This document shows positions 1 to 8,147 of a stretch of DNA of 63,289 nt, piece by piece. The first letter of the stretch is position 1; the number at the start of each line of letters is the position of its first letter. The translations under genes and the position numbers were made by a program. The stretch covers positions 1 through 63,289 of the forward strand of contig DATIZL010000020.1 of the NCBI GenBank assembly GCA_035517115.1, read 5' to 3'. This stretch comes from Hyphomicrobium_A sp035517115. Lineage in GTDB: Bacteria > Pseudomonadota > Alphaproteobacteria > Rhizobiales > Hyphomicrobiaceae. The notes below the pieces were generated by a model. The model saw nothing but the letters and a program-made list of their open reading frames with translations, made no database searches and had not been told where the DNA came from.

Positions 1-113
1 CAACTTGTCGCAGGCGATTGCGAAAAAACTGCAACGAATCAATGGGATTGTCGGGCCGCGCCTCCGGCCGAAGGCGCCAAGCAAGCGCGCGGCAAGCGCA
101 ATTAAGGACCGCA

Positions 114-443
114 ATGCCCTACCTCTATCTGTCACTCGCCATCGTCAGCGAGGTCATCGCCACCTCGGCCCTCAAGGCCTCCGACGAGTTCACCCGCCCT
201 GTCCCGTCCCTCGTCGTCGCCTTGGGCTACGCGTGCGCCTTCTTCTTTTTGACGCTTACGTTGCGCACGATCCCGATCGGGGTCGCCTACGCGCTATGGT
301 CGGGCTGCGGCATCGTGCTGATCTGCGCGCTGTCGTGGATCATGTTCAAGCAGGCACTCGATGCGCCGGCGATCCTCGGCATCGGGCTCATCGCGCTCGG
401 CGCCGTGATCATCAACGCCTTCTCGAACAGCATCAACCTCTGA
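114..443 (+). CDS. SMR-family small multidrug/cation efflux protein
   Basis: This 109-residue protein has four predicted membrane helices, the size and layout of EmrE/Sug-type small multidrug resistance transporters. These work as inner-membrane dimers that exchange protons for cationic compounds. The start MPYLYLSLAIVSEVIATSAL carries the family's membrane-embedded acidic residue (Glu14, in SEVIATSALK), which binds proton and substrate in EmrE. The later segment GVAYALWSGCGIV matches the conserved SMR core of helix 3. I chose the ATG at 114 because it gives the canonical SMR N-terminus; longer in-frame upstream codons encode an Arg-rich stretch unlike the family. Substrate range cannot be told from sequence. 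Confidence 0.93.
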   Translation: MPYLYLSLAIVSEVIATSALKASDEFTRPVPSLVVALGYACAFFFLTLTLRTIPIGVAYALWSGCGIVLICALSWIMFKQALDAPAILGIGLIALGAVIINAFSNSINL

Positions 444-510
444 GACGCGCCTTAGAGGCCGCGCTTGCCTCGGCGCGAAATGCGAGCGCTCGCGAGGGGC
501 ACGCGATCGC

Positions 511-2313
511 TCAGACGAGCGGATGCTTCGCCTTGCGCAGCCGCCCCACCTCCTCGAGCCCCCACCAGTAGGCGTGGCGCACGAGCTCGGTGTGCCGGTG
601 CCAGTCGAGAATTCCCGTATTGGGCGGGATGGGCGGCACCATCAGCAGATCGTTGGGCTTGAGCTGGCGGTTGAAATCCTGGCGGTTGGCCATCAGCGAG
701 CGCATCAGCACCGTCGTCAGTCCCGGCGCATTAGGGAGCCGTTTCTGCGCGAACGGATTGAGCGTCATGCGCACGAGCTCCGCGCGCGAGGGGAGCTTGG
801 CGTACTCCACGTCGAAGCGCTGCAGCTCGGGGATGTGAAAGGAGACGACGACGTTGGGGCCGCGCTTCAGCTCGTGCATGGTGCGGATCGGCACGTTGTC
901 GAGCAGGCAGCCATCGACCAGCATTTCTCCCTTCGGAGTGTAAACCGGGGGTAACAGCACGGGGATCGAGCCCGAGGCGCGGATCGCCTGGAAGAGATCG
1001 CCGCGGTCGTGGCGGTGCAGCTCGTAGCGCGAAAGGTTGGTCGAGACCGCGAAGTACGGGATCCACAGGTCCTCGATGTTGACCCCGCGGAAATAGCGGC
1101 CGAGGTGCTCGTCATAGTTGTGGTGATCGAGCAGGCTGTAGCGCGGCAGCGTGTAGCGCTGCATTGCGCGGTTGGTGATGAAGATGTCGTGCGTGCCGAC
1201 GTCGACGTCGTCGGGGTGCTTCTCCATGGCGAATGCGCCGACCATGGCGGCGCCAGCCGAGGTGCCTCCCATCATGTCGAATTCGAGGCCGGATTCGATC
1301 AGCGCCTTGTAAAGACCGACGTGCGCGGCGCACAGCGCACCCCCGCCGCAGGCGACGAGCCCGAGCGCGCTGCCATTGATGAAGCGGAACAGCCGCTGGA
1401 CGTCCTTCGGGGTGTCCAGCGCCACGTGGTGATGCATGGCGACCGAGCGCCAGCGCAGCCAGCGTGCGGTACCCGTGATCGGCGTGTGGTGGGGGTGCAG
1501 GAGTACGAGCCGGCGCGCCTCCGGAAGCACGAACTCGGCCACGTGCTGCTCCAGCCGGTTGGGATTGGGATTTGCCGCATGCACGCCGATGCCCAAAACC
1601 AAGTCCGCGTGCCGGATCGCCTTCTGCGACCACGGCGTGAGGTCCGGGTCGGCGATGAAGATCACGTAGTCGTACTTGCTCTCGAGCTCGTTGAAGAGCT
1701 GGGTTGCCGCGGGGCTGTCGAGCGCGACGCCTTTGGGCAGGAACTGCTCGGCCGTGCGCGCATCGATGACGAAGGTCTTCGAGGCGGCGGCGAAGACATC
1801 GGTGAACTGCTTGATGAACTCGGGCGGCACCGGCGCCTCGCCCGCGCGGATGATGGTGATCGTGCGCGGCCGCGGATCGTTGGCGTGCGGCTCCGAACCT
1901 ATCGTTGCCGCCGCCAGCCGCTGCGACAGCGTGCTGGTGAGCGTGCGCCAGATGCTCGGACACTTGGCGGTCAGCCGATCGAAGTCGTCGCGGCCCAAGC
2001 GCAGCACGACGCTGTCGCGCATGGCAGTGACGGTCGCCGTGCGCGTGCCCCCGGTTAAGAACGCGATCTCGCCGATGGGCTGCTCGGGGCCGATCTCGGC
2101 GATAGGGTCGCGGCGTCCCTCCTTGGTGACGGCGAAGCGGCCGGTGAGCACGATGTAGAGGTCGTCGGCCGAATCGCCCTGCCGCACCAACACGTCCCCG
2201 CGCTTTAGCGTGCGCGTCACCGCCTCCGCGGCCAGCAGCGCGCGCTCGGACGCATCGAGGTCGGCGAAGATGCCGACCGCCGGGACGCCGGGCTTGGGAG
2301 CTTTGGAGTGCAT
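511..2313 (-). CDS. Cyclic-nucleotide-binding domain / patatin-like phospholipase (NTE-type esterase)
   Basis: The 600-residue product joins an N-terminal cNMP-binding-like domain (about residues 15-130, with PIGEIAFLTGGTRTATV matching the phosphate-binding cassette) to a C-terminal patatin domain (about 315-500). The layout resembles bacterial neuropathy-target-esterase relatives such as RssA/YchK fused to CNBD. The oxyanion loop GGGALCAAHVG and nucleophile elbow GGTSAG (Ser about 352) are intact. The catalytic Asp motif reads DGC (about 467) rather than the usual DGG or DGA, and Asp itself is kept. It is expected to hydrolyse membrane phospholipids or lysophospholipids. The start at 2313 (MHSKAPKPG) is preferred over an upstream ATG that adds 16 unconserved residues. 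Confidence 0.88.
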   Translation of the reverse strand: MHSKAPKPGVPAVGIFADLDASERALLAAEAVTRTLKRGDVLVRQGDSADDLYIVLTGRFAVTKEGRRDPIAEIGPEQPIGEIAFLTGGTRTATVTAMRDSVVLRLGRDDFDRLTAKCPSIWRTLTSTLSQRLAAATIGSEPHANDPRPRTITIIRAGEAPVPPEFIKQFTDVFAAASKTFVIDARTAEQFLPKGVALDSPAATQLFNELESKYDYVIFIADPDLTPWSQKAIRHADLVLGIGVHAANPNPNRLEQHVAEFVLPEARRLVLLHPHHTPITGTARWLRWRSVAMHHHVALDTPKDVQRLFRFINGSALGLVACGGGALCAAHVGLYKALIESGLEFDMMGGTSAGAAMVGAFAMEKHPDDVDVGTHDIFITNRAMQRYTLPRYSLLDHHNYDEHLGRYFRGVNIEDLWIPYFAVSTNLSRYELHRHDRGDLFQAIRASGSIPVLLPPVYTPKGEMLVDGCLLDNVPIRTMHELKRGPNVVVSFHIPELQRFDVEYAKLPSRAELVRMTLNPFAQKRLPNAPGLTTVLMRSLMANRQDFNRQLKPNDLLMVPPIPPNTGILDWHRHTELVRHAYWWGLEEVGRLRKAKHPLV

Positions 2314-2392
2314 GGCGCGAGGTTCCGGGACGCGAGGCCTCACACCATAATGCAAGCGCACGCTCGCGCGTACTCCCGAGGGTAGTGGGGGT

Positions 2393-2418
2393 AAAAAAGG
2401 GCGCCCGTTGGGGCGTCC
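2393..2418 (-). terminator. Rho-independent terminator after the 2427-2861 gene
   Basis: On the minus strand a GC-rich hairpin (GACGCCC / GGGCGCC, four-base loop) is followed by a run of six T. It lies directly downstream of the minus-strand gene ending at 2427. Confidence 0.75.
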
Positions 2419-2426
2419 TTTCCGGA

Positions 2427-2861
2427 TCAGGCGGCGAGCAGCTCGCTGTCGGGCACCGTCTTCTCGCGGGGGGTGACGATCGGCACCACGTTGTCGGTCA
2501 TCGTCTCCTGCAGGGCGAGCAGGAACTTCTGCGGGTTGAAGCCGCGGTTGGCATTGAGGCGCAGGGAGGCGGCGATGGCGATCGCCGGCGCGATCAGCGC
2601 GTAGCCCCGCTCGAGCATCAGCTCCTTCAACCGGCGCGCCGAGAACACCTCGGCGAGGTGGCGGAAGCGGACAAACGCGGCGAGCGCGGTCTGCGGGTCG
2701 GCATGGAAGCGGCGCTTCAGCGCGGCCTGTACCGTGTCGAGATCGGCATCCTCAAGCCCGCGCAAAAGAACGAGGCCACGGCCGTCAGCGATCAGCGCCT
2801 GCATGGCACCCGCGAGGTCGCTCGGGGCAATCGCCGGAACGTCTGTCAGATTCCAGTTCAT
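2427..2861 (-). CDS. Hypothetical protein, 144 aa
   Basis: I do not recognise this soluble, largely helical protein. It has no signal peptide or membrane segment. A GAGGACGAG stretch just upstream of ATG 2861 can serve as ribosome binding site, GC-rich third positions run throughout, and a strong intrinsic terminator follows the stop. All three support a real gene. The next minus-strand gene (cold-shock-like, 2880-3098) ends only 18 bp upstream, so the two are probably co-transcribed from the region near 3100-3190. There are no catalytic motifs I can name. Confidence 0.7.
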   Translation of the reverse strand: MNWNLTDVPAIAPSDLAGAMQALIADGRGLVLLRGLEDADLDTVQAALKRRFHADPQTALAAFVRFRHLAEVFSARRLKELMLERGYALIAPAIAIAASLRLNANRGFNPQKFLLALQETMTDNVVPIVTPREKTVPDSELLAA

Positions 2862-2879
2862 TGGTGCTCGTCCTCGCGG

Positions 2880-3098
2880 TTAGGTGCCGTTGCCGCCGAA
2901 GGCGGTCCAGGGCGTGCCGGTCATGAGAAAGATTTCCTTCCCGCGGCGTGCGGCCAGCAGGAAGTCGACGGTGTGGCCAACGATGTGGCCGTTGAGGTTC
3001 TTGATCTCGCTCTTGGCGAAGCGGTACTTGCCGCCGTCGTCGGCCTCGATCACGCCGAAGCCGATCTCTTCGTTGAACTTGGTGATGCGGCCGTGCAC
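2880..3098 (-). CDS. Cold-shock-domain-like small protein
   Basis: The 72-residue product begins MHGRITKFNEEIGFGVIEAD, which follows the cold-shock-domain pattern (G-x-[IV]-K-x-F-N-x-x-x-G-F-G-F-I), so a small OB-fold nucleic-acid-binding role is plausible. The second half (RGKEIFLMTGTPWTAFG) is not typical CspA, and the RNP2 motif is not clear. This is a divergent member rather than a canonical cold-shock protein. It probably heads an operon with the gene at 2427-2861. A weak copy of the TGTTCC-N4-GRAACA palindrome lies 75 bp upstream (3173-3188). Confidence 0.75.
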   Translation of the reverse strand: MHGRITKFNEEIGFGVIEADDGGKYRFAKSEIKNLNGHIVGHTVDFLLAARRGKEIFLMTGTPWTAFGGNGT

Positions 3099-3172
3099 GA
3101 CACTCTCCTTGCTCGACGGTCCGGCTTGCGCCGTTCGTTGAGGGGAGAATGGAGGAAGAGCGGCGAGAGCGC

Positions 3173-3188
3173 TGTTCCCGGGGTCACA
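3173..3188. promoter_or_regulatory. Degenerate TGTTCC-N4-GRAACA-like site (weak)
   Basis: Reads TGTTCC-CGGG-GTCACA: one perfect half and one with two mismatches. It sits 75 bp upstream of the start at 3098, the same distance range as the better copies at 18250, 18991, 43109 and 56179. On its own it would not be reported. Confidence 0.25.
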
Positions 3189-3387
3189 GGTGCAAGCGGC
3201 CGAAAAACGGACAAAAACGGGGCCGGCAGGCGCCTAAAGGCTCGCCCTTGTGGCCTTCGCGGTGTATGACCACCCCTGGGGGCCGGCTTCGGCTGGAGGG
3301 GCGAATCCCTGCCGCAATCGGCATTCAGATGGGGTTCATGCCTGCGCCGCTAGCGTTGCGGTTAAGGTGAGTCGCGAGGTGACTGCA

Positions 3388-3672
3388 ATGACGATCATTC
3401 GGCTGCGTGGCCTGTTGCCGGGGCTGGTGACGCTTGGCGCCCTCGCGCTGTCTGCGACCGCGGCTTCTGCCAATTGCGACTGGTACGTGAAGACCGCGCT
3501 CGAGCAGCAGCAGCGGAACCTCAAGCTGAAATGCGGCTTTGCCGGCGCCGAGTGGTCGGGCGACAAGGGCGCGCACGCGGCCTGGTGCGCTTCCGTCGGC
3601 CCTGATGTCTCGAAGGCGAGCGCGCAGAAGCGCGAGGCTGCGCTCACCCAGTGCGCGGCCAAGGGCAACTGA
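3388..3672 (+). CDS. Small secreted protein, 94 aa
   Basis: The N-terminus is a Sec signal peptide (basic MTIIRLRG, hydrophobic core LLPGLVTLGALALSATA, cleavage near ASA-N). The mature part of about 65 residues has four cysteines (NCDWYVK, LKCGF, AWCASV, QCAAK), consistent with periplasmic disulfides. I chose ATG 3388 because the signal peptide starts there and GAGGTGAC lies just upstream. I recognise no family and no function. Confidence 0.7.
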   Translation: MTIIRLRGLLPGLVTLGALALSATAASANCDWYVKTALEQQQRNLKLKCGFAGAEWSGDKGAHAAWCASVGPDVSKASAQKREAALTQCAAKGN

Positions 3673-3783
3673 GCTCCGCCTCATTCTTCGGCAATCCGCG
3701 CCAGCGCTGACGCCATATTCGGCTTGATCGCGGCTGCGGCTCGCCCGAGACTGGCCGCGCGCTCAACCTTACCGCGCGAGGCC

Positions 3784-4794
3784 ATGGCGAACCCCGTTCT
3801 CATCGAAGTGACGCGCGGTCCTCTCGTCGAGAGCTGGCACCGCGGGTCGGTCGCCGTCGCCGCGCCGTCCGGTGCGCTGGCATTGGCGCTTGGCGATGTC
3901 TCCTCCCCCGTCTATCCCCGCTCGGCGATAAAGGCGCTGCAGGCGCTGCCGCTGATCGAGACAGGCGCCGCCGATCGCTTCGGCTTCGGCGCCGCCGAGA
4001 TCGCGCTCGCCTGCGGCTCGCATGCCGGCACCGAGCGCCACGCTAGTCTTGCCGCCTCCATGCTCGAGCGCGCGGGCCTTACCCCGTCGGCCCTGCACTG
4101 CGGGGCCCACGCGCCGCTCGGCACCTCCGCTGCCAACGCGCTCATCGCTAGCGGCCAAGCGCCGACACAGCTCCACAACAACTGCTCAGGCAAGCACGCC
4201 GGCATGCTCGCGACCGCCGTGCACCTCGGCGAGCCGGCGGCCGAGTACTGGCAGCCGGGCCACAACGTGCAAAAGCGCGTTCACCGCGTGCTCGAGGAGG
4301 TGTCGGGTACCGAGCTTGGAGTGGAGGTGCGCGGCACCGACGGCTGCTCGGTGCCCAATTGGGCGATGCCTTTGTCGGTGCTGGCGCGCACGTTCGCGCG
4401 GCTCGGCACCGGTGAGGGATTGGCGGCCAAGCGCCGGCAGGCGGTGGAGCGCATCCTCAAAGCCTGCTGGGAAAACCCCGAGTTGGTCGCGGGACGCGGA
4501 CGGGCCGACACCGTCGTCATGCGCGCCCTCCCCAGCCTGGTGTTCATGAAGACGGGCGCGGAGGGCGTCTATTGCGGCGCGTTCCCGGCCTTGGGCCTCG
4601 GTTTTGCTTTGAAGATCGACGATGGCGGCAAGCGCGCGTCCGCCGGCGCGGCGATGGCGCTGGTAGAGCGGCTCTACCCGGCCGCGCGCGGGCTCATGCC
4701 CTACGGCGAAATCAAGACCTGGTGGGGCGTGGAGGTCGGCGCCATCCGCTCCGCCGCGGCCTTCGAGGCGGCGCTGCAGAAGCTCAAGGCGTGA
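3784..4794 (+). CDS. Rhizobium-type (thermolabile, class 3) L-asparaginase
   Basis: The 336-residue protein belongs to the asparaginase II family described from Rhizobium etli, unrelated to the E. coli AnsA/AnsB fold. It would hydrolyse L-asparagine to aspartate and ammonia in the cytoplasm. Family signatures are present: ACGSHAGTERH (about residue 78 on), the Cys-containing NNCSGKHAGMLA with its Ser-Lys pair, and GTDGCSVPNWAMPL. Its length is normal. The start MANPVLIEVTRGPLVESWHRG is the usual one; 20 codons upstream are in frame but unconserved. It runs convergently into the beta-helix gene at 4798, leaving only 3 bp between stop codons. Confidence 0.92.
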   Translation: MANPVLIEVTRGPLVESWHRGSVAVAAPSGALALALGDVSSPVYPRSAIKALQALPLIETGAADRFGFGAAEIALACGSHAGTERHASLAASMLERAGLTPSALHCGAHAPLGTSAANALIASGQAPTQLHNNCSGKHAGMLATAVHLGEPAAEYWQPGHNVQKRVHRVLEEVSGTELGVEVRGTDGCSVPNWAMPLSVLARTFARLGTGEGLAAKRRQAVERILKACWENPELVAGRGRADTVVMRALPSLVFMKTGAEGVYCGAFPALGLGFALKIDDGGKRASAGAAMALVERLYPAARGLMPYGEIKTWWGVEVGAIRSAAAFEAALQKLKA

Positions 4795-4797
4795 CCG

Positions 4798-6180
4798 CTA
4801 AACGGCGAGGTTGCCGGAGAGCGTGAGGCGCTTGCCGGCGGACTGTGCCCCGACAAGGTCGGGCCCCATGGGTCTGCCCGCACCGCCCGCCGATCTGATG
4901 TTTCCGTCGCTTGCACCCGAGATCAGGTTGTTGGCGAGGAGGCAGGCACCCAAGTCCGCTTCGGAGGAGACGAGGATGCCGACGCGCGCCTTGCGGATGA
5001 GGTTGCCGGTCGCCACGACCTCGCGGATATAGGCGCCCGAGCCGATGACGAGGCCTGCAGTCGGGGCGCCTTCGATGACGTTTCCGGTGACGGCCGCGTC
5101 CGCTTCCACCGCGATGCCCTCGCCGCGCTTGTCCTCGGGCTCCTGCTCGCGGCGGAAGAGATTGCGCAAGACGTTGCCCTGCACCACCGCGAGCCGGCCG
5201 CCCTCGTTGAAGTTCGTCACCGAGATGCCGGTTGCGGCGGTGTCGACGAGATTGTTGGCGATGAGTGCGCCCTGGAAAGCGAACTCCGCGTAAAGCGCGA
5301 CCTCGCCGAGGCGCGTGCAAGAGTTGGCGATGATCTGGATGTCGGAGGAGGAGTTGCCGCGGACGGCGGAGTAGGCGCAGTCGCTGACGCGGTTGCCGCA
5401 GACCAGAACGCCGCCGGCGCGGAACGCGTTGATGCCGTTTCCGTTCTGGCCGGTGCCCCCGCCGTCGGCGCGGATGCGCTCGATGCGGTTGCCTGCAACC
5501 ACGCTGCCGTCCTCGCCCGGCTCGGAGCGCCAGACCTGGATGCCGTTGTTGGCGCAGTCGGCGACATGGTTGTGCAGGATCTCGAGCCCCGTCGCGTCGA
5601 GGCTATGGATGCCGGCCATCAACGCGCCCGTCACCGTGCAATCGCTGATGATGCCGGCGCAGCCTTCGAGCGTGAACCCGTTGGCGATGCTGCGCGTGAC
5701 CTCGAGATCGCGCAAGGAAATGCCGCGGCTCTTCCTCAAGCTGACGAGCCCGGTCGTCTGGCCGATGTCGAGCGTCTGGTAAGCGCCGTCGAGCACGAGG
5801 CTTTCGAGTGCGATGCCGTCGCCTTCGCCAGCAAGGAAGGCCGCGCCGCCGATGAACTCGAGGATGGTTGCGCGCGCCGTGCCGACCATCCGCGTGCCCG
5901 GGCGGAGATCGAGCTTCCCCACGCGGAAGCGGCCGGGCGGGAGCAGCAGCGGCGCGCCGCGGCTGGCGGCGGCGTCGATGGCGGCCTGCAGGGCCACGGA
6001 TTGGTCCTGTGCCGCGCCGGGCTTCAAGCCAAGCTCGGCAGGCGGTGGCACCTGCGCGGCGGCGAGACGGTCGCGGTCCGGCCGCGGGCCGGCATTGGCC
6101 GCGGCTGCCGCACCCGATAAGCCAACGCCGATGCCGGCACCGAGGCCGGCGGACAGGATGCTACGGCGGTCGATCGGCAT
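4798..6180 (-). CDS. Tat-exported right-handed beta-helix repeat protein (TIGR03808-like)
   Basis: The 460-residue product starts with a twin-arginine-like leader (MPIDRRSILSAGLGAGIGVG) followed by a hydrophobic stretch. The rest is a chain of short repeats rich in N-x-[IV]-x-[DN]-[CN] units, typical of pectin-lyase-fold parallel beta-helices. It matches the pattern of a twin-arginine-translocated uncharacterised repeat family found in Rhizobiales. No carbohydrate-lyase catalytic residues can be assigned. It should act in the periplasm or cell envelope, possibly binding or processing a polysaccharide. Family assignment is from memory of the signature, not a search. Confidence 0.82.
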   Translation of the reverse strand: MPIDRRSILSAGLGAGIGVGLSGAAAAANAGPRPDRDRLAAAQVPPPAELGLKPGAAQDQSVALQAAIDAAASRGAPLLLPPGRFRVGKLDLRPGTRMVGTARATILEFIGGAAFLAGEGDGIALESLVLDGAYQTLDIGQTTGLVSLRKSRGISLRDLEVTRSIANGFTLEGCAGIISDCTVTGALMAGIHSLDATGLEILHNHVADCANNGIQVWRSEPGEDGSVVAGNRIERIRADGGGTGQNGNGINAFRAGGVLVCGNRVSDCAYSAVRGNSSSDIQIIANSCTRLGEVALYAEFAFQGALIANNLVDTAATGISVTNFNEGGRLAVVQGNVLRNLFRREQEPEDKRGEGIAVEADAAVTGNVIEGAPTAGLVIGSGAYIREVVATGNLIRKARVGILVSSEADLGACLLANNLISGASDGNIRSAGGAGRPMGPDLVGAQSAGKRLTLSGNLAV

Positions 6181-6258
6181 GGATCCTCAGAGCTCTGCTT
6201 CGGCCAATTGCGAAGCAAGTCTGAGGCCAGAGCCGGTTAACCGGCCTTTACCGGGCCC

Positions 6259-6882
6259 TCAGCCGATCACCTTGAGGCATTCGGCGACGATCTCGAGCCC
6301 GCCGGCCATGGCGCCACGCATGTCGAGGCGGCAGCCCGGGTGCGGATTTCGCTCCGGGAGCTCGACGGGAAGGTGCACAAAACCCACAAGTGGCGGCTCC
6401 TTGAGGGTCTCGGCCGCCGCGAGTGAATGGTAAAGGAGCGCGTTGCAGAGGAAGCTGCCGGCATCGCTGGAGGTGCGGGCGGGCACACCGAGCCGGGCGA
6501 GCCGCTCGACGATACGATCGGCGGGCAGCGTCGACGCAAGCTCGGCGGGGGCGCCGTCGATGACGCATTCTCCCGGGGGCAAATACCCAGCGGCGTCCGC
6601 CGTCACCTTGCAGTGGTTGCGGCCGACGAGCTCGATGCGGAATCCTTCGGCGTGCTTTGAAACACCAAAATGCAGCGCCAGCACCGGTCCGGGACGCGCG
6701 AGCAGGTCCGCAAGCTTCCGGGGGGCGGCCGTCCACTCGGCCGGCAGGATCTCGGCGACGACGTCGTAAGCGGGGAAGAGCTCGCGCGCGGCTTTGGCAA
6801 GACGCGGAACGAGCCGCGCGGTGGCATTGTCCGGCACGCCGGGGAAGGGGCCGAACCCGGTGAGCAGGATGACGCGGCGCAT
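6259..6882 (-). CDS. Pyroglutamyl-peptidase I-like cysteine peptidase (family C15)
   Basis: The 207-residue protein starts MRRVILLTGFGPFPG, the conserved C15 N-terminus. It carries a Glu in the EGFRIEL segment (about 79-84), the nucleophile Cys146 in SSDAGSFLCN and His170 in VGFVHLPV, in the spacing of the Glu-Cys-His triad. It would remove N-terminal pyroglutamate from peptides in the cytosol. The start at 6882 is taken because the motif begins there; an upstream ATG would overlap the neighbouring MeaB gene. It follows meaB by 37 bp on the same strand, so the two are likely co-transcribed, although no functional tie is obvious. Confidence 0.85.
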   Translation of the reverse strand: MRRVILLTGFGPFPGVPDNATARLVPRLAKAARELFPAYDVVAEILPAEWTAAPRKLADLLARPGPVLALHFGVSKHAEGFRIELVGRNHCKVTADAAGYLPPGECVIDGAPAELASTLPADRIVERLARLGVPARTSSDAGSFLCNALLYHSLAAAETLKEPPLVGFVHLPVELPERNPHPGCRLDMRGAMAGGLEIVAECLKVIG

Positions 6883-6919
6883 GCCGCCGTGCGCATCGCT
6901 GGCCGATGTCCTCGTCTCG

Positions 6920-7918
6920 TCAGTGCAACGCAATGCCGATCGTCTCCAGGATCTCCTCGACCGCGAGCGTCGGCACCAGCCGGCCCTCGCGCACCTCCGC
7001 TTCGAGCTCCGGCAGCCGACGTGCCACGCGCGGGTTCGACTTGAGGCTCGCCATCACGCGATCGCTCAGCATGTCGTGCATCCACGCCACCGCTTGGCGC
7101 TGACGGCGCAGAGCGAGCTCACCCGTCGCCGTCATCCTCTGGCGGTGATCGGTGATCTTATCCCACAGCTTATCGACCCCGGCGTTGTCGCGGCCAGAAA
7201 TGGTGATCACCGGCGGCGACCAGGTGGCGGACTGCGGCGTCAGGATCTGCAGCGCGGCGCGGTACTCCGCGGCGGCCCGCTCCGCCCGCAGGATATTGTC
7301 GCCGTCGGCCTTGTTGATGGCGATCATGTCGGCGATCTCGATGATGCCCTTCTTGATGCCCTGCAGGTCGTCGCCGCCGCCGGCAAGCAGCAGCACCAGA
7401 AAGAAGTCGACCATATCGGCGACCGCCACCTCCGACTGGCCGACGCCGACCGTCTCCACGATGATCACATCGAAGCCGGCCGCCTCACACAGCGCCATGG
7501 TCTCGCGCGTCTTGCGCGTGACGCCGCCGAGCGTGCCGGACGTGGGCGAGGGGCGGATGAAGGCGCGCGGCTCCTGCGCGAGCCGGCTCATGCGCGTCTT
7601 GTCGCCGAGGATGGAGCCGCCCGTGCGCTTGGAGGTGGGGTCGACGGCGAGCACCGCCACGCGGTGGCCGGCGGCGATGAGGTTCATGCCGAGCTGGTCG
7701 ATGGTGGTCGATTTGCCCACCCCCGGCACGCCGGTGACCCCGAGGCGGAGCGCCGTCGCCGGGGAGGGCAACAACGCCTGCAAGAGCCGCTGGGCGAGGG
7801 CGTGCGCGGGCTTGGTGCTTTCCACAAGCGTGATGGCGCGCGCCAGCATCGCCCGGTCGCCCGCGCGCACGCCGGCGGCGTAGTCTTCAAGGCTCAGGTT
7901 GGCCGCGGGCCTCTGCAT
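6920..7918 (-). CDS. meaB: MeaB/ArgK G3E-type P-loop GTPase, methylmalonyl-CoA mutase chaperone
   Basis: The 332-residue protein has the MeaB domain order: helical N-terminus, Walker A GVPGVGKST (63-71), SKRTGGSILGDKTRM switch region, VETVGVGQSE (switch II, Asp/Glu-x-x-G), NKADGDN (guanine specificity), and a C-terminal dimerisation helix. MeaB proteins guard and reload the B12-dependent methylmalonyl-CoA mutase (or ethylmalonyl-CoA mutase in alphaproteobacteria). The mutase genes are not in this window. I chose ATG 7918 (MQRPAANLSLEDYAAG); longer in-frame upstream codons are unlike the family and overlap the next gene's promoter region. Confidence 0.92.
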   Translation of the reverse strand: MQRPAANLSLEDYAAGVRAGDRAMLARAITLVESTKPAHALAQRLLQALLPSPATALRLGVTGVPGVGKSTTIDQLGMNLIAAGHRVAVLAVDPTSKRTGGSILGDKTRMSRLAQEPRAFIRPSPTSGTLGGVTRKTRETMALCEAAGFDVIIVETVGVGQSEVAVADMVDFFLVLLLAGGGDDLQGIKKGIIEIADMIAINKADGDNILRAERAAAEYRAALQILTPQSATWSPPVITISGRDNAGVDKLWDKITDHRQRMTATGELALRRQRQAVAWMHDMLSDRVMASLKSNPRVARRLPELEAEVREGRLVPTLAVEEILETIGIALH

Positions 7919-8147
7919 GCACGGTCCTTCATCAGCAAGCCCGTGATAAGCGGAGAAGATTCGCTTGGGCAAGTGCGTCATTGGGCTGCCATAGCGCCCT
8001 GGCAATGAGCGCGGCGATCGGGCGGGCAATGTGCGCCTTGCCTGGCAGCCGGGGGCCCGCCAACGTACAGCGGATAACCACGGGGAAGCCCTGACGTAGC
8101 CACAGATTAGCGGCAGGCTCGACATGGGCATTTGGGTGAGGACACGA

